Of a stretch of 64,000 bases of DNA, positions 1 through 9,964 are shown piece after piece; positions within the stretch are counted from its first letter, which is position 1; every line of letters begins with the position of its first letter. Below the pieces are notes generated by a model. It saw only the letters and a list, made by a program, of their open reading frames with translations, ran no database searches and was not told where the DNA came from. The stretch comes from Prevotella sp. GTDB taxonomy: Bacteria; Bacteroidota; Bacteroidia; Bacteroidales; Bacteroidaceae. The stretch covers positions 62,001 through 126,000 of the forward strand of contig JAGCNO010000001.1 of the NCBI GenBank assembly GCA_017645905.1. The letters are read 5' to 3'. The position numbers were made by a program, and so were the translations under genes.

Positions 1-3000
1 CGCATGGACATCAAGTACCAGAGCGACACCACCGGCACCTATCTCACCTACCTGCCCGAAGAGGCGCTGAAAAGCATCACGCTGCTGAAGATGATGGGCC
101 TCGACCGACTCGATGCTAACATGAAGCCCCACAGCAACGGACAGTTCGACTACGTCAACGGATACACCGTCTCCAACGGCCGCATCTTCCTCCCCTCGGC
201 AGAGCCCTTCGGAGACTATCTGCGCAACTACCTTCGTGAAAAGGGAATGGAACGACTGGCCGACACCTATTGCTTCGACGAACTCTACGACTCCACCAAG
301 ACCGTGGCGCGACAGATTGCCGAGAAAGACAAATACCTGCTCACGGGACAGTACAAAGGCACGTCGGCAAATGTCATCTCGCTGGGAGCCTACAACGTGC
401 CGCGAGGCTCGGTGGTGGTCACCGCCGGAGGTGTCACCCTGCAGGAGGGCAGCGACTACAGCGTGGATTATTCCGCCGGAGAGGTGACCATCCTCAACCA
501 GAGTATCCTTGACGCAGGCACCAACGTGCAGGTGTCGCTGGAGGACAACACCCAGTACGGCATGCAGCGAAAAACCATGCTCGGCATGAACTGGGAGTAC
601 GACTTCAACAAGAACTTCACCCTCGGAGGTACACTCATGCACCTCTCCGAACAGGCCATGATTACCAAGGTGACAATGGGTGAGGAACCGCTCAACAACA
701 CCATCTGGGGCCTCAACGTGAACTGGAAGCAGGACACCCAGTGGCTTACCAACATGCTCGACAAATTGCCGCTGCTACACTGCACACAGCCCTCGTCGCT
801 GACGTTCACTGGCGAGTTTGCACAGCTCATTGCAGGCAAGGCCAGCGGCACACAGGACAACGCCTCCTACCTCGATGACTTCGAGAGCGCCAAGGACCTC
901 TACGACGTCAGCGACCCGAAGGCGTGGGTGCTCTCCTCAGTGCCGCCCATGTTTCCTGACTACAACGACAAGAACAGTGTCAAGTCGGGCTACGACCGTG
1001 CACGTCTGGCATGGTACACCGTTGACCCCATCTTTACCCGCCGTTCATCGAGCCTCACGCCGGGACACATCAAGAGCGACCTGGAACAGCTTTCAAATCA
1101 CTATGTGCGAGAGGTATACGTCCGTGAACTCTACCCCAACCGCGACCAGTCATCCTACAACGGAGCAACCTCTACCCTACCCGTCCTCAACCTGGCCTAC
1201 TACCCCAACGAGCGCGGACCCTACAACCTCACCACCAGGTTGAACGCCGACGGCTCGTTGCAAAACCCCGCGTCGAAATGGGGAGGCATGATGCGCCGAC
1301 TGGAGACCACTGACTTCGAGCAGGCTAATATAGAATATGTGGAGTTCTGGATGCTCGACCCCTTCATCTACACCCGTAAGGACGGCACCGCCAGCCGCCA
1401 CAGCGGTGAGCTCTACATCAACCTGGGCGAAGTCTCCGAGGATGTGCTGCGCGACGGCAAGAAGTTCTACGAGAGCGGCATGCCCGTCGACGGCACCAGC
1501 AGCTTCGAGACCACCCAGTGGGGAAAGATTCCCCGCCAGGCAACCGAGACCTACGCCTTCGCCACCACCAGCGGCTCTCGAGAGTTGCAAGACGTGGGCC
1601 TTAACGGACTGACAGACGAGGAGGAGCAGACCTTTGGTGCCTACACCGACTGGCTTAACAAAATAGGTGGTATTGTCACCGAAAACGACAGCATCCTCGA
1701 AGCATGGCGCAATGACCCCGCCGGAGACGACTACCACTACTACCGCGGCTCTGACTTCGATGCTGAGCAGAAGAGCATCATGGACCGCTACAAGCGCATC
1801 AACAACCCACAAGGCAACTCCCCTTCCAGCGACAACCAAACGGAGACCTACGACACAAGCTACAAGACCGGCCCTGACGTGGAGGACATCAACCAGGACT
1901 ACACCCTCAACGAGTATGAGCGCTTCTACCAGTACCGCATACCCATCAGTGACGACGAGCTGCAGGCCTACAACCACGGGCAGAAGAGCGACCAGTCGTA
2001 CATCGTGGACCACCGCGACTACAACGCCAAGCTGCGTAACGGCGACTCCATCACAGTCCGCTGGTACCAGTACCGCATACCGCTTGCCAAGTACGACTCC
2101 AAGCACGGCAGCATCAACGACTTCACCTCCATCCGCTTCATGCGCATGTTCCTCACCGGCTTCGACGAGGACATCGTGCTGCGCTTCGGCTCGCTCGACC
2201 TTGTACGAGGCACCTGGCGACAGTACAAGCAGAGCCTGCAGACCGGCGCAGGAGCAGAGACAGGAACGCTGGAGATGAGCGCCGTCAACGTCGAGGAGAA
2301 CACCGAGCGGCAGCCCGTGGCCTACGTCTTGCCGCCGGGCATCACCCGCGTCAGCGACCCCAACCAGCCGCAGCTCACCGAGGAGAACGAGCAGGCCCTG
2401 TGCCTCATCGTGAAGAACCTCTCGCAGAACGAGTCGAAGGCCGTCTACAAGAATACCAACCTGAATCTGCGGCAGTACAACCACCTGCAGATGTTCGTCC
2501 ACGCCAACCACCTCGTGCCCAACAGCACACAACTTGAGGACAACCAGCTGGCCGTCTTCATCCGCTTAGGAAGTGACTACAAGGGCAACTACTACGAGTA
2601 CCTCATCCCCCTGAAGCTTACGCCCGAAGGACGCTACCGCTGGAACGTGCCATCAGACCGTCCGCTCGTATGGCCGGAGGAGAACATGATTGACATTGAC
2701 CTCAATATCTTCACCGAACTGAAGAAGAAACGCAACATGGCACGCGCCGACGGCTCGGCCAGCTATACCACGCTCTTCACCGACTACGACCCCAACAAGC
2801 CGAACAACAAGATAAGCATCATGGGTAACCCGTCGCTCGGCGAGGTCAAGACCATGATTATAGGCGTACGTAACCTGAGCAACACGCTCAAGAGCGGTGA
2901 GATATGGGTGAACGAGCTGCGACTGCAAGACCCCGTCATCGATGGCGGTTGGGCTGCCTCGGGAGCTATGGCCCTGAAGCTGAGTGATATCGGCACTATC

Positions 3001-6000
3001 AACGTCAGCGGACGGTACATGACCGACGGCTTCGGCGGGCTGGAGGAGACCGTGCTGCAGCGTTCCACTGAGACACAGAAGTCATACGCCATCACGGCAA
3101 GCATCGAGCTGGGCAAGTTCTTCCCCGACAAGGCGAAGGTCAGCGCACCGCTCTACTACTCGTACAGCAAGGAAATCACCAGCCCAAAGTATAATCCGTT
3201 AGACACCGACATGGAGCTGGACGACGCCCTCGATGCCGCCGCCAACGACCAGGAGCGCGACAGCATTGAGAGCATTGCCGTCACCAAGCGCATCAACCGC
3301 AACTTCTCACTCTCCAACATGCGCGTCGACATCAAGAACAAGAAGTTCCCGCTGCCCATCGACCCGGCAAACTTCTCGTTTACCTATGCTCACTCCCACT
3401 CGCACAACTCCGGCGAGACCACCGTCTACGATAACCGCGACGACTGGCGCGGTGCCATCAACTACGCCTACTCGCCGGTCTACAAGACCTGGGAGCCCTT
3501 CAACAAGTCGAAGAAGACGAACGACGCCCAGAAGAACCAGCGTAACCCAAGGTCGCAGCAACAGCAGCAGTCACAGTCGAAGTCAGGGAGCAGCAAGTGG
3601 TCGCAGTTTGCTCAGTCCTTCGGCATCAACTACCTGCCGCAGAGCCTCTCCATCAACAGCGAGTGGCACCGCTCCTACTCAGAGCTTCAGGAACGTGACT
3701 TGCAGAACACCGAGAACCCGTCGCTGCCTATAACCTTCTCCGAGCAGTTCCTCTGGAACCGTGAGCTCCAACTGCGCTGGGACCTCACCAAGAACCTGCA
3801 CATGAACTTCTCGTCGGCAACACGCGCTGAGATTGAAGAGCCTTACACACCCATCAACAAAGACCTCTACCCAGATGCCTACGAGGCCTGGAAAGACTCC
3901 GTCTGGACCAGTCTGAAGCACTGGGGAACACCACTCGACTATCGTCAGAACTTCTCCGCCAGCTATCAGCCGCCCCTCGATAAGATTCCCATCTTCGACT
4001 GGCTGAAGGCAGATGCCAAGTACACCTCGTCCTACTCCTGGCAGCGCGGCACCGAGCTCGACGACGGCACGTCTCTGGGTAACACCATTGCCAACAACCG
4101 CACCATCGACATCAACGGAACCATCAACCTGGAGACGCTCTACAACCACTTCCCCTTCCTGAAGAAGACCAACGAGCGGTTCAAGAAGCAGGCCGCCAAA
4201 AAGGACGACAAGAAGACGCAGAAGCCCAAAACGACCAAGCAGCCAAACGACCAAACGGCCAACCCTGCCGACAAGGACAAGCTGAAGGAGACGAAGGAAC
4301 TGCCCAAGAACAAGAATACCTTCCAAAAGGAAATCACCCTCTACCCCGACTCCGCCATCGAGGTGCAGCATGGCAAGAAGTCGAAGCGCCTCCTCCTCTC
4401 GGCCAAGAACAAGGACGGAAAGCAGGTGCAGCTGAAATGGAAGGTCGTGGACGAGAACACCATCAAGGTATGGCTTCCCAAGGAGAAGAAAAAGAAGGAA
4501 AAGAAGAAGAAGGACAAAGACACCGCCGTGTCCGCTGTTTCTCCAGCGGGTCTCCCCGACTCACTGCAGACCGCCGTCGACTCGCTACAGGCTGCTAATG
4601 ACTCACTCCTTGCTGCTGTTGACTCGCTACAGCTGCCCGAGGACTCCACGCTCGCTAAGACCAACACGCCAGAAAAGACAAAAGGGCTGATTCCTAAACG
4701 ACTAATCGAACAGTCAAAAGACCAAACGACCGAACAACAAAACGACCAAGCAGCCAACGCCCCGCTTGAGCTGAAACTCTCCGTCACGCCGAAGGAGCCG
4801 CTCGAGGACAAACTCTGGTACAACGTGGCGCAGCAGACGGCACGCTTCCTGATGATGATGCGCAACGTGAACATCACCTACCGCAACCAGCGCAGCATGT
4901 CGCTGCCGGGATTCATGCCCAACGTTGGCGACATGTTCGGCCAGCGCACCGGCGGCGTCATGGCTCCCGGTCTGGGCTTCGCCTTCGGCTTCACCGGCGA
5001 CGAGTTCATCGACAAGGCCCAGGACAACGGATGGCTCTTAGGCTACAACCCCGACGACAGCACCGCCGTGCGCAATACCTCGGCAGCAGCCACGTCGGCC
5101 ACCGAAGACCTGCAGATACGCGCCACGCTCGAGCCTCTGCGCGACCTGAAGATTGACCTCAACGCCTCGCGCACCACCAACCAGACACGCTCCGTGCAGT
5201 TCATGTACGAAGGCTCGCCTACCACCTACGGCGGCACCTTCACCATGACCACCATCTCCATCAGCAGCGCACTTGAGGGCATGGGCGATGCCAACAACGG
5301 CTACCAGTCAAACACCTTCGACCGCTTCTGCGCCAGCATACCCGGTATCAGAGACCGCGTACAGGCACAATACACCCAACCCTCAACACCCAACTTAGAC
5401 AACCAAACCACCACCCTAACTCCCCAATCTGCCAACCCCGTCGACCCCTACTCCGCCGACGTTCTCATACCCGCCTTCCTCAACACCTACACCCTCGGGG
5501 CAGGCTCCTCGCTCGACATCTTCCCGGCACTCACACGACTGCTGCCCAACTGGACGTTCAAATATTCCGGACTGGCCAAGCTGCCGTGGATTAGAGACCA
5601 CTTCAAGAGCGTCAACATCAACCACAGCTACAAGAGTGTCTACGCCGTGGGGTCCTACGCCAGCTACAGCTCGTGGATGGCCCTCAACGGAGACCTCGGC
5701 TACATCCAGGCCGCCGACGGAAGCTACACGCCCTCGTCGCGCTACAACATCTCCACCGTCAGCATCACAGAGTCGTTCTCACCCCTGCTCGGACTCGACA
5801 TGACCTTCAACAACAACCTCACCGCCAAGCTCGAGTACAAGACCACACGCGGACTGAACCTCTCCATGACCAGCGTGCAGATTAACGAGGCACTGAGCAA
5901 GGACTGGGTCATCGGACTGGGATACAAGATTACCGACTTCAAGCTCTTCGGCTCAGGCAACAGCCGCCAGGTGAAGGGCAAGAAGGGCAAGGGAAACAAC

Positions 6001-6321
6001 AACGAAGAGCAGTCGTCAAACAGCCGTTCGTCAGCCAATAACAAGCAAAAGGGCATCAACCAGGACCTCAACATGCGCGTGGACTTCTCGCTGCGCAAGC
6101 AGGCCTCCATCACCCGCGACATCCGCACAGGCGTCTCCTCGGCCAGCAGCGGTAACTCGGCACTCAAGATCTCGTTCCGTGCAGACTACACCCTCTCGCG
6201 CTTCCTCACCCTCACCGCCTACTACGACCGGCAAACCAACACGCCGCTCCTCTCATCCTCCAGCTACCCCACCACCACACACGACTTCGGATTCTCACTG
6301 CGATTCTCACTGACTCGCTAA
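1..6321 (+). CDS. sprA: SprA/Sov-type T9SS outer-membrane translocon, 5' truncated by the window edge
   Basis: SprA (Sov in Porphyromonas) is the giant outer-membrane barrel through which T9SS substrates leave the cell. The frame is open from base 1 and 2106 codons are visible; family members run to about 2,400-2,500 residues, so the N-terminal few hundred are off the window. Visible features are many Tyr/Asn-rich amphipathic beta-strands, a Lys/Glu-rich linker (visible residues about 1390-1580) containing repeated DSLQxAxDSL heptads and QTxxQ-rich stretches, then a conserved end segment beginning near LWYNVAQQTARFLMM and finishing with an aromatic-rich strand, DFGFSLRFSLTR. The linker DNA is made of short near-repeats (AACGACCAA-type), as in other genes of this window. 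Identification is by recognition of the family; the size and beta-rich composition fit. Export of the nearby CTD-bearing proteins by this machine is inference. Confidence 0.9.
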   Translation, partial: RMDIKYQSDTTGTYLTYLPEEALKSITLLKMMGLDRLDANMKPHSNGQFDYVNGYTVSNGRIFLPSAEPFGDYLRNYLREKGMERLADTYCFDELYDSTKTVARQIAEKDKYLLTGQYKGTSANVISLGAYNVPRGSVVVTAGGVTLQEGSDYSVDYSAGEVTILNQSILDAGTNVQVSLEDNTQYGMQRKTMLGMNWEYDFNKNFTLGGTLMHLSEQAMITKVTMGEEPLNNTIWGLNVNWKQDTQWLTNMLDKLPLLHCTQPSSLTFTGEFAQLIAGKASGTQDNASYLDDFESAKDLYDVSDPKAWVLSSVPPMFPDYNDKNSVKSGYDRARLAWYTVDPIFTRRSSSLTPGHIKSDLEQLSNHYVREVYVRELYPNRDQSSYNGATSTLPVLNLAYYPNERGPYNLTTRLNADGSLQNPASKWGGMMRRLETTDFEQANIEYVEFWMLDPFIYTRKDGTASRHSGELYINLGEVSEDVLRDGKKFYESGMPVDGTSSFETTQWGKIPRQATETYAFATTSGSRELQDVGLNGLTDEEEQTFGAYTDWLNKIGGIVTENDSILEAWRNDPAGDDYHYYRGSDFDAEQKSIMDRYKRINNPQGNSPSSDNQTETYDTSYKTGPDVEDINQDYTLNEYERFYQYRIPISDDELQAYNHGQKSDQSYIVDHRDYNAKLRNGDSITVRWYQYRIPLAKYDSKHGSINDFTSIRFMRMFLTGFDEDIVLRFGSLDLVRGTWRQYKQSLQTGAGAETGTLEMSAVNVEENTERQPVAYVLPPGITRVSDPNQPQLTEENEQALCLIVKNLSQNESKAVYKNTNLNLRQYNHLQMFVHANHLVPNSTQLEDNQLAVFIRLGSDYKGNYYEYLIPLKLTPEGRYRWNVPSDRPLVWPEENMIDIDLNIFTELKKKRNMARADGSASYTTLFTDYDPNKPNNKISIMGNPSLGEVKTMIIGVRNLSNTLKSGEIWVNELRLQDPVIDGGWAASGAMALKLSDIGTINVSGRYMTDGFGGLEETVLQRSTETQKSYAITASIELGKFFPDKAKVSAPLYYSYSKEITSPKYNPLDTDMELDDALDAAANDQERDSIESIAVTKRINRNFSLSNMRVDIKNKKFPLPIDPANFSFTYAHSHSHNSGETTVYDNRDDWRGAINYAYSPVYKTWEPFNKSKKTNDAQKNQRNPRSQQQQQSQSKSGSSKWSQFAQSFGINYLPQSLSINSEWHRSYSELQERDLQNTENPSLPITFSEQFLWNRELQLRWDLTKNLHMNFSSATRAEIEEPYTPINKDLYPDAYEAWKDSVWTSLKHWGTPLDYRQNFSASYQPPLDKIPIFDWLKADAKYTSSYSWQRGTELDDGTSLGNTIANNRTIDINGTINLETLYNHFPFLKKTNERFKKQAAKKDDKKTQKPKTTKQPNDQTANPADKDKLKETKELPKNKNTFQKEITLYPDSAIEVQHGKKSKRLLLSAKNKDGKQVQLKWKVVDENTIKVWLPKEKKKKEKKKKDKDTAVSAVSPAGLPDSLQTAVDSLQAANDSLLAAVDSLQLPEDSTLAKTNTPEKTKGLIPKRLIEQSKDQTTEQQNDQAANAPLELKLSVTPKEPLEDKLWYNVAQQTARFLMMMRNVNITYRNQRSMSLPGFMPNVGDMFGQRTGGVMAPGLGFAFGFTGDEFIDKAQDNGWLLGYNPDDSTAVRNTSAAATSATEDLQIRATLEPLRDLKIDLNASRTTNQTRSVQFMYEGSPTTYGGTFTMTTISISSALEGMGDANNGYQSNTFDRFCASIPGIRDRVQAQYTQPSTPNLDNQTTTLTPQSANPVDPYSADVLIPAFLNTYTLGAGSSLDIFPALTRLLPNWTFKYSGLAKLPWIRDHFKSVNINHSYKSVYAVGSYASYSSWMALNGDLGYIQAADGSYTPSSRYNISTVSITESFSPLLGLDMTFNNNLTAKLEYKTTRGLNLSMTSVQINEALSKDWVIGLGYKITDFKLFGSGNSRQVKGKKGKGNNNEEQSSNSRSSANNKQKGINQDLNMRVDFSLRKQASITRDIRTGVSSASSGNSALKISFRADYTLSRFLTLTAYYDRQTNTPLLSSSSYPTTTHDFGFSLRFSLTR

Positions 6322-6372
6322 GCTATACTTCTGAGTCCACTTTATATAGTACGCAACCAGTGTAAACTGTAC

Positions 6373-6540
6373 GCAGCCACTCCCCTCCCATGTAGGAGAG
6401 GGGTAGGGGTGGGGTCAGAACTCGGATTTGCCGCTTGCATAGCAAGATTTTTTCTGATGGCTGCACGGTAACTCCCTGGTAACCATATATATACAGACCC
6501 CACCCCTGCCCCTCCCCTTGAGGGGAGGGGAGTGGCTGCG
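6373..6540. repeat. G-rich REP-like inverted pair
   Basis: Two C/G-rich arms face each other: GCAGCCACTCCCCTCCC (6373 onward) and its inverse ending GGGAGGGGAGTGGCTGC (6540). Each arm also holds a smaller palindrome (CTCC..GGAG and CCCCTCC..GGGAGGGG). A nearly identical pair lies at 47627-47741 and derivatives lie inside coding sequence at 24030, 56801 and 57064. The element sits directly downstream of sprA and could end transcription there. Confidence 0.75.
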
Positions 6541-6565
6541 CATAGTTTTAATGACTAACTCTGGG

Positions 6566-6670
6566 AGAAAGAACGGCTTATTCGATGGGAAAGAACGGCT
6601 TGTTCAATGGGAAAGAACGGCTTATTCGATGGGAAAGAACGGCTTATTCGATGGGAAAGAACGGCTTTCT
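6566..6670. repeat. Tandem array of the 22-bp GAAAGAACGG unit (five units)
   Basis: Five head-to-tail units of about 22 bp with consensus GAAAGAACGGCTTATTCGAT, each followed by two G residues. The same unit appears in eight other places in the window, nearly always between genes. There are no spacers, so this is not CRISPR-like. Confidence 0.85.
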
Positions 6671-6680
6671 GCGCTCCGCT

Positions 6681-6760
6681 AAATGAGAAATGAGAAATGA
6701 AGCGCTCGGCGACGGAGGAGACGCTTGCGTAATGAAATGGAGCAAGAACGGCTCAAAGTC
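6681..6760 (-). repeat. 80-bp dispersed repeat, copy 1 (inverted partner at 14678-14757)
   Basis: Read on the minus strand it begins GACTTTGAGCCGTTCTTGCT and ends in repeated CATTTCTCATTT. The copy at 14678-14757 matches with a single visible mismatch (CTCCTCC versus CTCCTTC) in the opposite orientation. Shorter copies lie at 14831-14887 and 37220-37275. Together the two full copies bracket the BspA-like operon. Confidence 0.8.
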
Positions 6761-6805
6761 TTGGTACGTTTTCTAATAATTTGGTTCATCTCTTCAGCAT
6801 ATAGG

Positions 6806-6852
6806 GCAAAAACACTGGGAGTGCGGCGGCACAAGAGCCGTCGCACTCCCAG
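6806..6852 (-). terminator. Rho-independent terminator of the BspA-like operon
   Basis: A 16-bp stem, CTGGGAGTGCGGCGGC pairing with GCCGTCGCACTCCCAG around a 6-base loop (one G-U pair), is followed on the minus strand by TGTTTTTGCC. It lies about 20 bases past the stop of the 44-residue peptide gene. Confidence 0.85.
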
Positions 6853-6872
6853 AGGAGGATGAATGAGCAAGG

Positions 6873-7007
6873 CTATTCCTCTTCACCAAAGTCGCGGTAC
6901 GTGCGAGAGTCGCCAGAGGACGGACCTTGCGTGGAATTGTCTTGAAGGAGACACTCCTCTACCATCACTTCTTTCACGCTCGGCTTCTGATAGTTTTTCT
7001 TATCCAT
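6873..7007 (-). CDS. 44-residue peptide of the Bacteroidetes 'KxYxKPxxxxV' type
   Basis: The peptide starts MDKKNYQKPSVKEVMVEE and ends RTYRDFGEEE. It begins 17 bases after the stop of the large secreted protein gene and ends just before a strong terminator, so it is the last gene of that operon. An A/G-rich stretch (AGAAAGGAAAACAACT) precedes the ATG. Small peptides with a Lys-rich start followed by Y-x-x-P and an acidic or Gly/Ser-rich end are common and uncharacterised in Bacteroides and Prevotella; similarity to them is from recognition, not a search. There is no signal peptide. Function unknown. Confidence 0.7.
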   Translation of the reverse strand: MDKKNYQKPSVKEVMVEECLLQDNSTQGPSSGDSRTYRDFGEEE

Positions 7008-7024
7008 AGTTGTTTTCCTTTCTT

Positions 7025-9904
7025 CTATTTGTTAATTACTTTCTTACCATTATTAATATAGATGCCTTTGCCAAGGGGTCTGCCGTTGAGCTGTCGGCCC
7101 TGGAGGTCGAACAGTTTACCGTTTGCAGACTTGCCGTTTACGATTTCCCTGATGCCTACAACCTCGTCATCATCGATATAGCCGGAGAAGTCGCTGTCGG
7201 CCTCGAAGCTGTCAGCATCCAGGGTGACGATGGGGTCTTCGCCGTCTTCACCGTCGCCCTGAACCCACATCTTGAAGGAGGTGTAGAACCTGTTGCGCCC
7301 CTTGAACTCGTTGGCGAAGAAGGCTGCACGGAAGGCTGCCATCCATGCGCCTCGCTCTCTCTCGGTGGTGTTGCTGATGCGCCGGAAGTCGCCGTCGTTT
7401 GACATGGTGTAGACCAGGTTCTCCGTACACTCCTGATTGGAGCGGTTGCGCAGCGAGCCTCTCCACTTGCCGAGGTTTTCTCCGAGATAGCCCCAGCGGT
7501 CGACGCTCTCTTCCTGCTCCTCGTTCTTGATAATGACGCCGTCGCCATTGAGCTCCACCTCGCCCTCTCTGACAATGATGAGATAGCCCTTTCCAGCCTG
7601 CAGACGAGCTAAGGTGTTTGAGAAGATAAACTCGTAACGCTTACCATCATTGGCTTCTTCTTCCGAGGGGTACTGAATGTAATAGAGCTTGCAAACTTGG
7701 ATTTTTCCAGCATCTCTCAGTTCGGACAGGTCGAGGTCGAAGGGCAGGCAGACGGTGTAGGCCTTGCTTGTCCAGGTGCCATCGCCGTTGTCGATGGCCC
7801 GAAGCACTCGGTCGTATTTCACGTTCACCTTCTTGCCGACATTGTTGGCAATCACGGCGCTGTTGTCCTCGAGGTCTTTCAGCTCAATGGTGGGGAAGGC
7901 GGTGAAGTAGCCCGTGTCGGGGTTAGCCATAGCGCAGTCTACTCTGCTAATGTCATAGCGGACGGCGCCCTTTAGTTCCGAACAATAGATGAACATGGAG
8001 GTGGAGGTCTCGACGTTCCATGTGTGATTACACCAGATGGTGGTAAGGTTGAAGCAGTCGAAGAACATCCTGGACACATCGGTCACGTTGGTCAGTTCGA
8101 AGGTGTTGACGTCGATAGTTTTCAACGACCAGCATTCCTCAAACATCGACTTCAAGGAGGTTGTCTCTGAGGTGTTCAGGTTTTCCAGTCCCTCTATCTC
8201 GCTCAGGTCTTTGAATTTAAAGAACCACCAGTAGCAGCTCTTCGGTCGAGCGTAGCTAAAGCTGGGTGTGAACACCACTCTTGTGACATTTTCTCTTACC
8301 GATGTAGTGTTCCACCAGGGCACGTATGGACGCCTGGGCAGCGCATTGTCGCCAACCCACACTTCGGTGATGGTGTGCCCTTCGTAGTCGTCGCCGGCCT
8401 TGGGCTCGCTGTCAGGTCGTACTTCATAGTCGAAGTAGAGTGTCTGGATGTCCTCACACCAGATGACTCGTGGTCCGGCGTTCTTGCAGGCCACGGTAAC
8501 GCGGAACCTGGTGTCGTCGAGGTATCCGGCCGAGAGGTCGTCGTCGAGCGTCTCGGGCACCACGAAGTGATAGTCGAAAACGCTGACTTCTTCCACGCTG
8601 ATATCGGCCTGCTTGTGCCACAACCCCGGTGCTCTCTTGGGTGCATGGGGAACGCTGCCGCCAGTGATGTTGTAGCCTGCCTCTACGGAGAGCTCGGAGA
8701 CCATATAGCCCATGTTGGGAACGATGGCGAGAGCGACGACATCGCCAGGACGCACTTTTTCCTTGCTGGCAACGACCGAGCAGAATTCGTCTGTCAGAAT
8801 TTCAAGGTCGAACACCGCAGAGCGGAACTGGGCATAAACTTTGACATTGCCGGCAGGCATGACGAAAGTGAGCAGCTTGCCCTTCATCTGCCACGAGAAG
8901 GTCACGTCGTTACCCTCGGCATCGGTCATCCACAGGCGCTTGAGCACGTAGTCCTCGTCGGCAGCGACGGAGAGCGTGATGAAGTCGCCGTATTGGTGGG
9001 TCGTAGCGTCGGAGAGCTTGGTCACCGTGCCGTGCTCGATGCTGCTGTCGATAACAACGTAGTAGTCTGCCTTCTTGAACTTCACGCTGACCTCCACGGA
9101 GCTGCATTTTGGCATGACGAAGGCGTAGCTGCCGTCGCCTGCAGTACTGAGCTTGGCCTCAAAGCTTTGCATTTCGCCGCCCGTAGAAGGGACGTAGCTG
9201 ACGGTGACCACGTCGACCATATAGCCCGTGTCGGGGGTGGGGAATATTTGCACCGTCTCTCCCCAGTATTCATGGTCGGTCACGGTGAAGTCGCCGTTCT
9301 TGTGAGAGCCTTTCTCTATCTCAATAAAGGGAAGCTTCTCAAAGACAGGGGTCACCGTCACGTCGTCATCACCGAGGGTGAACTGCCAATCGTTGTCTGA
9401 TACGGACATGACGCCAATCGATTTGCCAAATAAGTCCTCGGTCACCTGCACGGCGGAGGCGTAATAGCCGTAGCGAGCGTCAGTGTGGACGTTAACGGCC
9501 GTTCCCGGCGTCCCCTTGTCGGGGCTGGCTACTGCTGAGCCGCCCTCAGACGTGTTGTTCACCGTAACGGCAAAGCGGGTTCGCTTGAAGATGGCGTTGA
9601 TGATCACATTCGAGGCAGGCATGGTGAAGCAGTAAGCCTCGTAATTGGGGTCGTAGTAGTCCTCATAGTCTATCTTGGAACCATTGGCGCGCATGATGGT
9701 GAGACTCTCCAGTTCCCATAAGTCGCTCTCGGGGTGGATGAACAGCCTGAGTAACTCGCCCTCGCTGGCCATGCCTGTCATCTTGCTGACCGTGACGGTG
9801 CCGCCTTCGCCACAGTTGATCTTAATCTGATATTTATCCGCCGCCAGTGCCTGCGAAGCGATGGCCAGCATTGCTATCAGCGTATATATGATTCTTTTCA
9901 TCAT
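7025..9904 (-). CDS. Secreted InlB-repeat/BspA-like surface protein with T9SS-style C-terminus
   Basis: This 959-residue protein has a signal peptide (residues 1-21, cut near ALAADKY). Residues about 25-420 are four or five copies of a roughly 75-residue beta module, each ending FxMPAxNVxxxAxF, as in the divergent InlB B-repeat family. Residues about 570-670 carry BspA-type (DUF285) leucine-rich repeats such as NLNTSETTSLKSMFEEC. The end reads FDLQGRQLNGRP..KGIYINNGKK, the Prevotella form of the T9SS sorting tail. These domains suggest cell-surface adhesion or glycan/protein binding; no catalytic motif was seen. It is the third coding segment of the minus-strand operon, 60 bases after the BspA-like segment upstream of it. 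Confidence 0.85.
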   Translation of the reverse strand: MMKRIIYTLIAMLAIASQALAADKYQIKINCGEGGTVTVSKMTGMASEGELLRLFIHPESDLWELESLTIMRANGSKIDYEDYYDPNYEAYCFTMPASNVIINAIFKRTRFAVTVNNTSEGGSAVASPDKGTPGTAVNVHTDARYGYYASAVQVTEDLFGKSIGVMSVSDNDWQFTLGDDDVTVTPVFEKLPFIEIEKGSHKNGDFTVTDHEYWGETVQIFPTPDTGYMVDVVTVSYVPSTGGEMQSFEAKLSTAGDGSYAFVMPKCSSVEVSVKFKKADYYVVIDSSIEHGTVTKLSDATTHQYGDFITLSVAADEDYVLKRLWMTDAEGNDVTFSWQMKGKLLTFVMPAGNVKVYAQFRSAVFDLEILTDEFCSVVASKEKVRPGDVVALAIVPNMGYMVSELSVEAGYNITGGSVPHAPKRAPGLWHKQADISVEEVSVFDYHFVVPETLDDDLSAGYLDDTRFRVTVACKNAGPRVIWCEDIQTLYFDYEVRPDSEPKAGDDYEGHTITEVWVGDNALPRRPYVPWWNTTSVRENVTRVVFTPSFSYARPKSCYWWFFKFKDLSEIEGLENLNTSETTSLKSMFEECWSLKTIDVNTFELTNVTDVSRMFFDCFNLTTIWCNHTWNVETSTSMFIYCSELKGAVRYDISRVDCAMANPDTGYFTAFPTIELKDLEDNSAVIANNVGKKVNVKYDRVLRAIDNGDGTWTSKAYTVCLPFDLDLSELRDAGKIQVCKLYYIQYPSEEEANDGKRYEFIFSNTLARLQAGKGYLIIVREGEVELNGDGVIIKNEEQEESVDRWGYLGENLGKWRGSLRNRSNQECTENLVYTMSNDGDFRRISNTTERERGAWMAAFRAAFFANEFKGRNRFYTSFKMWVQGDGEDGEDPIVTLDADSFEADSDFSGYIDDDEVVGIREIVNGKSANGKLFDLQGRQLNGRPLGKGIYINNGKKVINK

Positions 9905-9964
9905 CGTTGTGAATGTTATATTAAATTTCGTGTAATTCGCGCTATTCGTTGTGGAGGAGGGGGG

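Noticed and set aside
1177..2532. 451-codon open frame on the minus strand within sprA
   Set aside because: Antisense shadow of the SprA frame; Val/Leu/Gly-rich with no domain or signal, while the plus frame reads clearly as SprA.
6566..6670. CRISPR array
   Set aside because: Units are adjacent without variable spacers, are only 22 bp, and no cas gene is present.
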